DNA of 20,000 bases from Prorocentrum cordatum (GCA_963575745.1 CAUYUJ010001423.1:40001-60000), one strand, 5' to 3'. Counted from the stretch's first letter, positions 1-8,145 are shown. Translations and numbers: made by a program. Notes: generated by a model not told the origin, from the sequence alone.

Positions 1-58
1 CGTCGGGAGCCGTCTTGGGGGCCTCTCTGAACCGAATCTTGGGCGTCTTGGAGGTCTC

Positions 59-476
59 TTGGGCCGTCTTGGGGCCCTCTTGGGGCCGTCTTGGAGGCCT
101 CTTGGGCCGTCATGGTGCCCTCTTGGAGGCCTCGTGGCCGATCTTGGGGCGATCTTGGCGGCCTCTTGGGCCGTCTTGAGCCGTCGGAATACCGAGAAGA
201 GGCAAATGCCCAAATCCTTCAAAAACGTAGGGAAATCAATGATTTTGGCCTCTTCGGACCCTCCTGGAGGGCCTCTTGGAGGCTTATTGGGTCGTGTTGG
301 GCCGTCTTGGAGGCTTGTCGGGCGACCTTGGAGGTATCTTGGACTCTCTTGGGCTGCCGTGGAGGCCGTCAAGGACCATCTTGGGCGGACTTGGAGGCCA
401 TCTTGGACCATCTTGGAGGCCATCTTGGGCCAACGTGGCCATCTTGGAGGCCATCTTGGACCATCTTGGAGTTTTT
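59..476. repeat. CTTGG-type GC-rich minisatellite, block 1
   Basis: The stretch is built from degenerate 10-21 bp units of the type GGCCTCTTGGGGCCGTCTTGG. The later part shifts to GGCCATCTTGGACCATCTTGG. Units are irregular in length, so all three plus frames and parts of the minus strand stay open and give Trp/Leu/Gly/Pro-rich translations. I read this as a repeat, not a protein, because no frame is preferred. A distinct non-repeat block of about 80 bp (near 184-265) interrupts it and recurs at 19337-19420. Confidence 0.85.
184..265. repeat. Block shared with 19337-19420
   Basis: This piece contains CCGAGAAGAGGC, then AATCCTTCAAAAACGT, then AATCAATGATTTTGGCCTC. A diverged copy with the same order of words lies at 19337-19420, also embedded in CTTGG repeat. 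Shorter versions of its first part are visible near 1043-1065 and 10708-10735. It therefore looks like part of a larger repeat element that includes the CTTGG minisatellite. Confidence 0.55.
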
Positions 477-714
477 TTTTCCAGATTGAGGTCCTTGGCA
501 ATCTTTCCGGGTGGCCAGCGGGACGCGCAGGAGGCCCATGGGGCGTTCTTGTGGAAAAGAACCAAAACCAAAAACCGAAAGGGTCTAGCACGCCAGGCAC
601 CCCTGTGATGAGTCAACAGGGGGCGGCGGATCCAGCTGCCTGCAGCAAGTCCCGCCACCGTGCCTGGGTTGTGGTTTATATGCCTAGTGGATGTTCCTTG
701 GAATCAGGTGGGAT
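477..714. other. Non-repeat insert inside CTTGG minisatellite
   Basis: About 240 bp without the CTTGG periodicity separates the first two minisatellite blocks. It starts with a short T run and includes an A-rich piece around 551-580. No convincing coding frame, RNA or terminal repeat is seen. Confidence 0.4.
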
Positions 715-1060
715 GTCTCTCGGGGGCCTCTCGGAGGCACTTTTGAAGCCTCTTGTGGGCCGTTTTGGGGACTCTTGGGGGCCTTTTGGTGGCCTCTTGG
801 GGCCTCTTGGGGGGCCTCTTGAGGGCCTCTTGGGGCCTCTTGGGGGCCATTTGGGGCCTCTTGGGAGCCCCTTGGGGCAGAAAGCTCCGTCTTGGGGCCC
901 TCTCGGGCTATCTTGGGTGCCTCTTGGGCCGACTTGTGGCGCCTCTTGGGCCGACTTGTGGCGCTCTCAGGCCGTCTTGGGGCCCTCTTGGAAGCCTGTT
1001 GGGCCATTTTGGGGTGATCTTGGGGGCCTCTTTTACCATCTTGGAGCGTCGGAAAGCCGA
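715..1060. repeat. CTTGG-type GC-rich minisatellite, block 2
   Basis: Dense GGCCTCTTGGG units, about 10-11 bp each and many nearly identical between 770 and 880, continue the same family as block 1. The block ends in a GTCGGAAAGCCGAGAAG word related to the start of the shared block at 184. Long ORFs here exist on both strands and in several frames, as expected for a stop-poor repeat. Confidence 0.85.
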
Positions 1061-1151
1061 GAAGGCTTGGCGGGATGGGGGCCGCTGGCACACCGCACCA
1101 GGCCGCGGCCCTTGTATATGAGGTGTAGCCGTGGTACCGATAGGCTCGCAA

Positions 1152-1690
1152 TCAGAAGGCGCTGTTTAGTTGGCAGTTCTCTGCAGCCGTGGAGCCCTCT
1201 GGCATGCTGTGGACGAGCCTTTCTCTGAAGGAAGGCGCTTCCATGTTGGCTGGATTGGAAGGCCTGCCATACATCCTACTGCGGACTCGACGCCATAGTC
1301 CGTCCCACCCTCGCGGGTTGCCGCGCATATTCAAAGTCCCGCCACAGCCAACGAGGCGGCGCTTCCTTTGGGAATGCCGAGGGATAATGTGAGGTTGAGA
1401 GGCAGTGGGAGCATGAGGATGCGCCATGATACGCAGCGTCTTCGCACTCGTGCCATGTTGGCAGCGTTTCCACGCCACTTTCGCTGCGGAGGCTATGTGA
1501 GCGGCGCATAGTGTTTTCCCAGCCAGGCCTCCTCTGATGCGCTCCAGTTTTGGTCGGGTAGTTGAAGATGAACAAAGTGCATTTTGCGTTGGTGTCGGCG
1601 CCTGCGGCCGTCTTCTGCTTTGCCTGCACTAGGCAGTGGTGCTCTCTTGGGGATGGCTTGTGTAGGCGGACTACTCCATACCTTCACCCC
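1152..1690 (-). pseudogene. Possible broken minus-strand coding relic, unknown product
   Basis: Three minus-strand open segments overlap here: 1493-1687, 1276-1629 and 1152-1478. They lie in different frames and have less biased composition than the surrounding repeats. The segment ending at 1493 contains the peptide NWSASEEAWLGKHYAPLT before its stop, which reads like ordinary protein. Downstream segments contain FPKEAPPRWLWRDFEYARQP and SFRERLVHSMPEGSTAAENC. No single frame covers the stretch and I recognise no family. It could be a decayed gene, a retrocopy fragment, or chance open frames in GC-rich DNA. Nothing upstream on the minus strand looks like a promoter or spliced-leader acceptor that I can defend. 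Confidence 0.2.
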
Positions 1691-1890
1691 AGCAGCGGGC
1701 GATTACTCCTGCCTGGCCCGTTGGGCGCCTTGCTCTTCTTCTGCGCTCGCCTCCTCTACATCCTCCCATCGCAGGGCCACCGTGGCATCAGAGCAGGTAT
1801 GCTGCGCGAATCGTTTCGCATTTTTTCTCCCGACTCATGGGGTCCGATCCGCGCGATGGTTTAGGCTCATGGCGCGGGCAGGCAGCCTCT
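1691..1890. other. No recognisable feature
   Basis: Unique-looking GC-rich sequence between the possible minus-strand relic and the AT microsatellite. Open frames are short and unconvincing. Confidence 0.4.
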
Positions 1891-1891
1891 G

Positions 1892-1911
1892 ATATATATA
1901 TATATATATAT
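1892..1911. repeat. (AT)n microsatellite
   Basis: An uninterrupted run of ten AT dinucleotides in otherwise GC-rich DNA. Confidence 0.95.
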
Positions 1912-2413
1912 GGCCAGTGGCTATCCTCATCGTTATCATCGCCGCCCCCTCTACCTCTCCCTCGCGTCCTTAATTTCGTGTCCCCTTTCCCCTGCGGGTT
2001 CGCACTTCGGCTCGGCCCTTCTTCGTTCTTCTCCGCTGCTTGTGTCGTCTGCCTCTTCCCTTGGGGCGAGCAGTCTCCAGCAGCTCTGGCGGTCTCTTTG
2101 GAGATGCCCTCCTGCAGCGCGTGCAGAAGATCCAGTGCGAAGTTCTGGGGGCGGGCGGGCTGGTCTCTGCTCGGGCTTTTGGCCCGCATTTGGCCCGCGC
2201 CAGGACCCGAGTGTGTGTTCGAATCCTCGGCGCACGCTTCGACTCCCTTGTGAGTATTCGCTGCTATAGATTTGCTTTGCTGGACCGTTTTGCCAGTTTA
2301 AGAGGCGCAGCCATCCCTTCGATTTCCAGGCCAGAGATGTTGCCGTTGGGGCACGGCGCGCAGCATCGTTTCACGCGGCTGGCGGATCGCCAGAGCCGGC
2401 CTCAAGATGAGGA
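1912..2413. other. No recognisable feature
   Basis: GC-rich, pyrimidine-biased near 1930-2070, without clear repeats. Several overlapping open frames exist on both strands, none with recognisable motifs. A TTCGAATCC word near 2218 resembles a tRNA B box, but no tRNA cloverleaf can be folded around it. Confidence 0.4.
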
Positions 2414-2684
2414 TTGCCAGTCGTTTTTTTCTCCACGGGCGTGGGCGCTCAAGGGCCGATGCGGTTGAGCCTGGAACCCTTCGCCGCGGTTCCGCAACCG
2501 TGGTCGCCTCTCAGCGACGCGCCTCCCGCGGGAGAAGCGACGCATAGCGACGCGAGGGAAGAAGGGACCCCAGGACAACGGCGTGAAGAGGAGGAACCAA
2601 ACTGCCTTGAGAGGATGCCGCAGATTTGGCTAGAGAGTCCAGAAGAGCGAAATACCAGCGGTCATGTTTGGTGCGTTGATCCAT

Positions 2685-2690
<6 letters not shown>
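2414..2690 (+). CDS. Weak candidate coding segment running into a microsatellite
   Basis: A plus-strand frame (frame 2) from an ATG at 2414 gives a mixed-composition stretch of about 90 residues, with acidic content such as REEEEPNCLERMPQIWLESP. It then runs into (CGA)n, read here as poly-Thr, and later into homopolymeric Val/Cys/Leu translations of the trinucleotide array. Only the part before 2690 has protein-like composition. No domain is recognised and no stop ends it sensibly. It may be an exon fragment of a lost gene or a chance open frame. The later 230 residues should not be taken as protein. Confidence 0.18.

Positions 2691-2736
<46 letters not shown>
2685..2736. repeat. (CGA)n trinucleotide microsatellite
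   Basis: Near-perfect CGA/GAC triplets for about 50 bp, starting from two CGG triplets. First part of the compound trinucleotide zone that extends to 3434. Confidence 0.95.
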
Positions 2737-2885
2737 TGCCTCCGCTGGCGCGCCCGCGCGCGCCGCCCCCCAGCCTCGCCGGCGACGCCGCGGCGGGGCC
2801 GGGCGGCCTCGACGGCGCGCGGGTGTGGCTGGACCGTGCTTCGCTACCGGCGCCAGTGGCCCTGGACGGGTGGGGGTCGCTCTCC
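2737..2885. other. Very GC-rich spacer between microsatellites
   Basis: About 150 bp of mostly G and C between two trinucleotide arrays. More than one frame is open and no function is visible. Confidence 0.4.
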
Positions 2886-3027
2886 TCGTCGTCGTCGTCG
2901 TCGTCGTCGCCGTCATCGTCGTCGTCGTCGTCGCCGTCATCGTCGTCGTCGTCGTCGTTGTTGTTCTTGCTGCTGCTGTTGTTTTTGTGGTTGTGGTTGT
3001 GGTTGTGGTTGTTGTTTGTGGTTGTGG

Positions 3028-3086
<59 letters not shown>

Positions 3087-3148
3087 GCTGTTGCTGTTGC
3101 TGTTGTTGTTGTTGTTGTTGCCATTGGCTGCTGCTGCTGTTGTGGTGG

Positions 3149-3183
<35 letters not shown>

Positions 3184-3199
3184 GCTGCGGCTGCTGCAG

Positions 3200-3245
<46 letters not shown>

Positions 3246-3348
3246 GGTTGTGGTTGTGGTTGTGGTTATGGTTGTGGTTGTTGCTGTTGCTGTTGCTGTT
3301 GTTGATGTTGATGTTGTTGTTGTTGCTGTTGTTGTTGTTGTTGTTGCT

Positions 3349-3390
<42 letters not shown>

Positions 3391-3434
3391 ATCGTCGTCG
3401 TCGTTGTCGTCGTCGTCGTCGTCGTCGTCGTCGG
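2886..3434. repeat. Compound trinucleotide array: TCG, then TTG/TGG/TGC, then TCG
   Basis: Roughly 550 bp of almost uninterrupted triplets. TCG with CAT and GCC interruptions runs to about 2958. TTG with blocks of TGG and TGC runs to about 3348. A GTG/GTC mixture and TCG follow to 3434. The triplet phase is kept almost throughout, so all frames are open as homopolymer-like translations. The nested TTG-to-TGG and TTG-to-TGC blocks suggest repeated slippage expansion after single substitutions. No evidence supports translation. Confidence 0.93.
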
Positions 3435-3597
3435 GGGGGCCTACGGCGTCGCGTCGCGTCGCGGGGGGCGGGGGGTCAGTCTGGCGTGGGCCTGCGAATC
3501 CCAAGGAGTTCGAATGATTCCTCGGGGTTTAAGGGTTCTCATCCGCATACCTGGACTGCGACCCGCGAGCACCGGGCCGCAGTCCGGTTTTGCACCT
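3435..3597. other. No recognisable feature
   Basis: Starts with G-rich runs (about 3434-3478), followed by unassigned sequence up to the short TTG tract at 3598. Confidence 0.35.
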
Positions 3598-3910
3598 TGT
3601 TGTTGTTATTGTTGGTGTTGAACTCACATTTCTAAACAATTATGGTTCATCACCCCCTCTCTGGGGCACATTGTGTTTTTTCGTTTGAAGTGCCCTTCCC
3701 GGGGCTCGCACCCTGTTTTTAACAAGGGGAAGCGATGGGCCACCAAATTGGGCCCCTGGCCGCCAGGTTACAACAACAACGGCTTCCGCCTGATACATCC
3801 TCGCAAGGTTTTCCAAACGCGCACTCTCACGCGAGATTTCATCACACGTTATGCAGGAATCGCGCTCTCGCGTGGGACTTCTTCGCGATTGTTGACGCTT
3901 CGCGTCTTCG
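3598..3910 (+). repeat. Dispersed repeat family D, partial copy D1
   Basis: A short (TTG)n tract ends near 3620 and is followed by TTGAAC, CATTTCTAAA and AATTATG. This flank is shared with five other TTG tracts in the window. It continues into a TTACAACAACAACGGCTTCC word, then motifs of the type GCAGGAATCGCGCTCTCGCG and CGCGATT. The same order is seen at 12487-12700 and 16427-16680. The hairpin end of the family is not present here. The following coding locus may start inside or just after this copy. Confidence 0.65.
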
Positions 3911-4020
3911 CACCAGCAGACGGAGCATTTCGCTCAGTGCATGTGCACACCACGCATTGCGTGTAATTTGCCGTTCTCCGTTACCCCGGGCATCGCTGTT
4001 GCCGCCAGACCGTTGTCGCG

Positions 4021-4056
4021 CGGCCGCCGACCAAAAAGTATTCCCACCAGCGCTCC
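4021..4056. repeat. Short motif shared with 10090-10126
   Basis: The word AAGTATTCCCACCA preceded by GCGGCCGC recurs at 10090-10126 with the same spacing and similar flanks. Two copies in one window suggest a small dispersed repeat. Function unknown. Confidence 0.45.
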
Positions 4057-4124
4057 GCGAGCCACGCACCACGCTATGGCCCTTTCCGTACCCCGAGTCT
4101 ACTGGAGACTTAGTGGAAGGTACC

Positions 4125-4595
4125 ATGGGCATCTGCGTCCCCTGGCAGAATGTCCACCTGCAGTACAGGACCGCCTTTGCTGCAGCGTGGGGTCTGTCGC
4201 TCAACGCCCTGACCACGCTGCATGGTAAGTTCGAGGATGCAATCTTGCACATCAGCAGGCTGGCCACGTTCGCGCATCACCACCCAGTTACCCTCGAACA
4301 CACTTGCCCACGGACTTGGGCGGAAATGCGAGAGAGTAAGTTTATCCTGGAGGCGCCCGTGAGGGTCTTGGAGGTGTTTGTCAATCCTGCCAAGATCGAC
4401 CCCCTCGAGCGCCACCGTTGCTCCAATTGCGCTCTGCATGTTGGGCTCACCGGGTCTGAGCAGGGACTCGGGAACCCAGATTCATGGAGGGGCTGCAATA
4501 CATCGGGGGAAGAACAGCCATGTCCAAGAGGCGGCTCGATCATGACAGACCAGCGGCTCTCGCCCCAGGGGTGCTGCTCACTCCCCCGCGTGTAG
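4125..4595 (+). CDS. Broken or split gene, segment 1 (unknown protein)
   Basis: Frame-3 open segment from an ATG in ACCATGGG context at 4125. It includes the peptides AEMRESKFILEAPVRVLEVF and DPLERHRCSNCALHVGL, the latter with a CxxC pair. I chose 4125 because the open frame upstream is made of family D repeat and is not protein-like. Coding signal probably leaves this frame between 4460 and 4595, where frame 2 is also open. Two GTAAGT words, at 4225 and 4336, look like splice donors, so part of this segment could be intron. A minus-strand frame is open across 4110-4439 as well, so the strand call here rests partly on the downstream segments. No family recognised. Confidence 0.3.
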   Translation: MGICVPWQNVHLQYRTAFAAAWGLSLNALTTLHGKFEDAILHISRLATFAHHHPVTLEHTCPRTWAEMRESKFILEAPVRVLEVFVNPAKIDPLERHRCSNCALHVGLTGSEQGLGNPDSWRGCNTSGEEQPCPRGGSIMTDQRLSPQGCCSLPRV

Positions 4596-5218
4596 ATTAC
4601 GGACGATTCGTCAGTGCAGGACTCAAAGAAGCTTCGTTCAACTGCGATGGCGATGGGTGCGCTAAGAAGGGGTTTAAGTACTATGCTGGCACATGGGAAG
4701 ACGACGACACAAGGGAACTCCTGGCTCAAAACCGTGGGCAGGCATACATGCTCGGGAAAAACTGCAGATGGCGATGCGAATTATGCTGGATCGCATCCGT
4801 TGAGAGAAGAGGACTTCCCACGCCTACTGCGCCGACGGGGTGCCCCCTGGATAAATCTATGGGCAAGAGAATTCAAGACCACACGTCCAACCTGGCCGGT
4901 AAGCTGCAGGACAGGAGGGCATCTGCGCTCCCATTGCTGGCACACCTCCCTCTTGGGTACGGGCTCGCTCCCATGGCGGCAACGCCAGAGTCGCTTCGTG
5001 ACCTAGTCATGTTGGCCGCCAGTGTCTTCCGGCCGCAGGAAGCCCACATGACCCTCCCAGCCCAGAAGCTGTTGGTCGGGAGGCTTGGCTTTGACTCCCA
5101 CGTGTCCAGAACCTGCGCTGCCAGATGTGACGCTTGCCCGCCAGGTGCGCCCCTTCTTTTTGGAAAACTGATCAGTCTGCCCTGGGCTGTTTTCTCTGGC
5201 GGCCAGAAGCGGACGTAG
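4460..5218 (+). CDS. Broken or split gene, segment 2 (Cys-rich, unknown protein)
   Basis: Frame 2 is open from 4460 (first ATG 4484) to the stop at 5216-5218. Protein-like content begins around 4570. Visible are a CDGDGC motif, then an acidic piece WEDDDTRELLAQNRGQ, then CRWRCELCW. This makes a possible zinc-binding Cys cluster of the pattern C-x4-C ... C-x3-C-x2-C. A further RTCAARCDACPPG lies near the end. A GTAAGC donor-like word lies at 4899, but the same frame stays coding-like after it, so an intron there is not required. The next segment is in frame 1 and takes over between 5131 and 5218. Function is unknown. The Cys motifs fit a zinc-ribbon-like fold only loosely. Confidence 0.42.
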   Translation, partial: AGTREPRFMEGLQYIGGRTAMSKRRLDHDRPAALAPGVLLTPPRVDYGRFVSAGLKEASFNCDGDGCAKKGFKYYAGTWEDDDTRELLAQNRGQAYMLGKNCRWRCELCWIASVERRGLPTPTAPTGCPLDKSMGKRIQDHTSNLAGKLQDRRASALPLLAHLPLGYGLAPMAATPESLRDLVMLAASVFRPQEAHMTLPAQKLLVGRLGFDSHVSRTCAARCDACPPGAPLLFGKLISLPWAVFSGGQKRT

Positions 5219-5905
5219 CCGTCGACGCCGACGCGGGCCCCCCTGCCTGGGTAGACATGCCAACACTCTGGATTCGAAGGAAATGGAATGCCAGCTGGTC
5301 CTGTAGGAGGTGCCTGGTGCATATCTGGAACGTCGCTCCTGGCGCGCTCGACCATATTCTCGACGAGCAGTCGGCCAACGTCTACCCTAAGGACCCGACT
5401 GAGCGAGAAGCTCCTGCAGGTATTGAAGTTGACACACCGGACATTGCAATGCACTTCCGCCCTGGCGCTGCCAGCGCAGCTGAAATGGACGTTTGCTCCA
5501 AGCCAAGAGACGGTTCAGGCGGAGCGCCCTCCGCGAGCGGAGGCGCGGGCTCTTCAGACGCCGGCCCTCGCTCGCGCGGAGTTCCCAGGCTCCATGAGAT
5601 CGATGCCCTGCTACCTGAAATCACCCCATCCTCGGGGTCCCCAGCTGCCAGCCCGCTCCGCCGCTGGACTGCTGACTCTACTGACATTCATCGCGCCCTG
5701 GTTCGGTTTTTGCTGGACTGGGGCCCCGGCGTCTACTGTCGATTGACCGACTTCGCAAGGCAGCGCGGGCAGGGGATTATCGGTGACAAAGCTGACGAAT
5801 CGGTTTGGCCAGCCGACATGCTGAATCATTTCCTGGTCCACATCTACTGGCAGACTATCGGGTTGCCGCCCAGAAGGCATCCCCTGGAATGGGAGAAGGA
5901 CGGCG
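5131..5905 (+). CDS. Broken or split gene, segment 3 (unknown protein)
   Basis: Frame 1 is open from 5131 (first ATG 5134) to 6069, but I end the coding part near 5905, where frame 2 becomes better. The segment carries NASWSCRRCLVHIWNV with another CxxC pair, then ALDHILDEQSANVYPKD. A Ser/Gly/Ala-rich linker follows near 5510-5570. A well-ordered stretch comes next that includes DIHRALVRFLLDWGPGVYCR and MLNHFLVHIYWQTIGLPP. Amphipathic spacing and Trp content look like a real folded domain. No homologous family is recognised. The change to frame 2 needs a one-base shift in the overlap 5825-5905, and no intron boundary is obvious there. Confidence 0.48.
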
Positions 5906-6196
5906 GCTGCTCGAGTCGTCTTCCACCTGACCAAGAACGAGGTCCACGCGACCAAATGGCGGGAGCATGCCTCCCTCCTGGCAATGCAGAGAGGGCTCAC
6001 TCCCTTCCGCCACGACAGTGGCACCCTGCTGGGCTACCTCGCGGGCATGGATGCCTCCGCCCTGGCTGATGGCACCGTGGTCTCCCTGGCCAAGCAGGTG
6101 CCAGTCCAAACGGCCCTCGGGGCGGCGGGTCAGGCCGTTTCCTCTGCGTCCAGGTGGCTCGGAGAAACTGGGACAGGTGTGGGGCAAGGGCCCTAA
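5882..6196 (+). CDS. Broken or split gene, segment 4, ending in an in-frame stop
   Basis: Frame 2 resumes with VVFHLTKNEVHATKWREHAS and AMQRGLTPFRHDSGTLLGYL, then ASALADGTVVSLAKQVPVQT. It meets TAA at 6194-6196. An ATG at 5984 could serve as an independent start, but the residues before it are equally protein-like, so the segment most likely continues segment 3. Frame 2 is again protein-like straight after the TAA. The stop therefore looks like an internal nonsense change, an assembly error, or an alternative end of a shorter protein. Confidence 0.42.
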   Translation, partial: PWNGRRTAAARVVFHLTKNEVHATKWREHASLLAMQRGLTPFRHDSGTLLGYLAGMDASALADGTVVSLAKQVPVQTALGAAGQAVSSASRWLGETGTGVGQGP

Positions 6197-6470
6197 AGCA
6201 GCACTCAGGGCACGCCGTTCGATTCCAAGGAGAAGGCCGCAGGACAGGCTTCCGCTGCAAGCAGCAGCGGACCACTGCAGCCTCCCCAAACGGTGCCGCG
6301 CAGTCCCAAGGTCAAAGAAGAGCCGCCACAGGACTGGGCCGCAGCGGCGGAGCAGAGTGGCGATGGGCAGCAGAGCAAGGTGGAAGCAGATGCACAAGAG
6401 TCCCAAGAACAGGCTGAGCCCAAGTTCCCCCAGACTACAGCCCGGAGAAGGAGCGGGGCACCAGCGAGAG
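6197..6470 (+). CDS. Broken or split gene, segment 5 (hydrophilic linker)
   Basis: Frame 2 after the stop gives a polar, low-complexity linker rich in Ser, Gln, Glu, Lys and Ala. It includes a VKEEP sequence that matches the sumoylation consensus and a Gln/Glu-rich stretch near 6370-6415. Between 6418 and about 6470 the better frame becomes frame 1, where PPDYSPEKERGTSESPDADP is read. This needs a one-base loss or an unrecognised short intron. A linker like this commonly joins folded domains in large eukaryotic proteins. Confidence 0.38.
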
Positions 6471-7275
6471 CCCAGATGCCGACCCCCTACAAATCTTTCA
6501 AGGGCCACGCAGTGACCAGAAAGAGAGTGCCGAACAGAGCGACAGACCCGGCCCCAAGGAGGATGCCGGGAATGCCACTGGGAGCAACCTGCCCCCCTGG
6601 AGGCAAGAGCGCACGCGGCGCGCTACGAGGGGTACTTCTAGCGAAGAGGGGCAGCGAGCTCCGAAAACGCCCAGACGGAGCCCAGTGCGTCTGGAACCGA
6701 GGAAATGTAGCAGCTGCGACCACATGGTCTTCGGACACCTGAAGGACCCAGTCTCTGGCGGCCCAATGTACAGATGCTCCCTTGCCGACTCCTGGCTGGA
6801 CAAGACTGCAGAGACGGCGGCCAAGATTGCTCGGCTCCAAAAGGCGCTCGGAGGCGTCTTCAACGGTATATGGTATGCGTGGGCCAAGCGTGCTTCGAAA
6901 GGAAAAGGTGGACACAAATGGGGCCCTCTGCTCAATGCCGAAGAAACCTGCAAGGGCTTCCTGGACGCCTGGAGGCGTGCCGGCTTCGACGCGTGCGAGA
7001 TGGGCAGGGCTCGTGACCTCGGGGTTGACTGGGGCTCCATCCGTCGCCGGCATATCCGGAAGGGCGCCGGGTTGCAAGGGAAGGGCGCCCAGGCCTCCAG
7101 TTCAACCGACAGCCCGGCAGCCCATGCTGGCGAGTGGCGTGGATGGCAAGGGTGGTCCTCCTGGCGCGAAGACTGGCCCAAGTGGGGTAATTCTGAATGG
7201 AAAGGTGGTGGCAAGCGGTCTCCTCAGCGAGAGGGCCAGCACGACCCCGAACAGAGAGGCCGTTGGTGGTCGTAA
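6418..7275 (+). CDS. Unknown protein C-terminus with Cys motif and Trp/Gly-rich tail
   Basis: This is the strongest coding segment in the window. Frame 1 is open from 6418 to the TAA at 7273-7275. The first ATG in this frame is at 6685, but the linker upstream is protein-like, so the true start is probably further 5' in the broken locus. In order it shows an acidic/basic linker, then CSSCDHMVFGHLKDPVSGG followed by YRC (a CxxC...C set that may bind zinc). A helical region LDKTAETAAKIARLQKALGG comes next, then a Lys/Arg-rich piece, then a tail with EWRGWQGWSSWREDWPKWG and WKGGGKR. The tail resembles RNA-binding or assembly-prone Trp/Gly-rich tails, which is an inference from composition. I do not recognise the family. 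Confidence 0.6.
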   Translation, partial: AQVPPDYSPEKERGTSESPDADPLQIFQGPRSDQKESAEQSDRPGPKEDAGNATGSNLPPWRQERTRRATRGTSSEEGQRAPKTPRRSPVRLEPRKCSSCDHMVFGHLKDPVSGGPMYRCSLADSWLDKTAETAAKIARLQKALGGVFNGIWYAWAKRASKGKGGHKWGPLLNAEETCKGFLDAWRRAGFDACEMGRARDLGVDWGSIRRRHIRKGAGLQGKGAQASSSTDSPAAHAGEWRGWQGWSSWREDWPKWGNSEWKGGGKRSPQREGQHDPEQRGRWWS

Positions 7276-7417
7276 GTCGACACCGCGCGCCGCTGCGCGC
7301 GTCTCCCTGGCACGTGGGCTCCCAGATCGCCCATTCCGCCATGGCATCATCGCAGTGTTTCGTGCAGCAGTGTGCTCTATTCTTACGTGGTTCCTCCTCC
7401 CACTTCCAATCGGAAAG
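7276..7417. other. Downstream of the coding locus; no recognisable feature
   Basis: GC-rich sequence directly after the stop, possibly 3' UTR. No AATAAA-like signal is seen, which is usual for dinoflagellates. Confidence 0.35.
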
Positions 7418-7558
7418 GCGGCCATCAGCCGTCCCTGGCTCTTGCGATATTGACGCAACGGCCATCGGCCGTCCCTGGCAGTTACACCTCCGACCAAACG
7501 GCCATCGGCCGTCCCTGGCGCGACGATCCTGACAAAACGGCCATCGGCCGTCCCTGGC
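7418..7558 (+). repeat. Four regularly spaced hairpin repeats
   Basis: Four copies of a 22-bp word start at 7418, 7458, 7498 and 7537, giving 39-40 bp spacing. Each is ACGGCCATCGGCCGT followed by CCCTGGC, the first with small changes. The first part is a perfect 6-bp stem with loop ATC in three copies. The spacers of about 18 bp differ in sequence. The look is CRISPR-like, but the setting is eukaryotic, the repeat continues irregularly to 8706, and there are no cas genes. Confidence 0.85.
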
Positions 7559-8145
7559 AGGACATCCCCGACCTCCCCGGCTTGCGGCCAGTCGCTCCCT
7601 GCCTCGCGGCTCGCCTGGCTGCTCTTGGCCCCGCGAGTGCCGGCCCGCTCCAGGGCCCGGTTCACCCCGCTGCGCCTTGGCCTGCCGGCCATATGCCGGG
7701 GGGGCAGCCAATCGCTGGGGCGGGCGGGCGCCCCCCGTCCGCCTCTGCGGCGCACTATAGCTAGACAGCCTCGGCTGGCTAGATGCGGGTGCAAAGGTGC
7801 GCGTCTACCGCGCCGACACCTGCAGCCACTGTCAGGCCCCGAGGGTGCGCCCGCCCCCCCAGCGCCTGTCTTGTCTCACCAGGCGGCTATCGCCCCCCCA
7901 CAGCCCGGGGGCTGCTGACAGCGTCTGGGTCAACGCTCTCGCCGGCGCGCACTGTCGGGGCATCCTGGCCAGCAGCCTTTCTCGTCGCCACTGACAGTGT
8001 TTCTCCTGCACCAATGGGGCAACGGAGAATGGCGCCCCAAAGGGCTCCCTGCTCCTCCCAGCAGTACAGACATTGGTGGTCGGCAGCTGGCCTTCTCGGC
8101 CACCTGGCCCAGGGGCGCTCGCGGTCTTCGGCGTGCATTGCTCCG
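7559..8145. other. GC-rich sequence without a clear feature
   Basis: Very GC-rich, with several C-runs near 7850-7910. Open frames occur on both strands and none is persuasive. Confidence 0.35.

Noticed and set aside
59-1228. 389-residue plus-strand ORF rich in Trp, Leu, Gly and Pro
   Set aside because: It is a translation of the CTTGG minisatellite. The other frames and the minus strand are open too, and unit length varies without regard to codon phase.
2414-3504. Long ORFs with poly-Val, poly-Cys, poly-Leu, poly-Asn, poly-Gln and poly-Thr
   Set aside because: They are readings of the compound trinucleotide array in every frame. Only the short part before 2690 has ordinary composition.
3486-3520. 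tRNA gene suggested by TTCGAAT
   Set aside because: No T stem forms around the loop and no acceptor or anticodon arm can be placed.
7418-7558. CRISPR array
   Set aside because: Spacing and palindromic repeats resemble one, but there are only four units with 18-bp spacers, further irregular copies continue to 8706, no cas genes are present and the DNA is eukaryotic.
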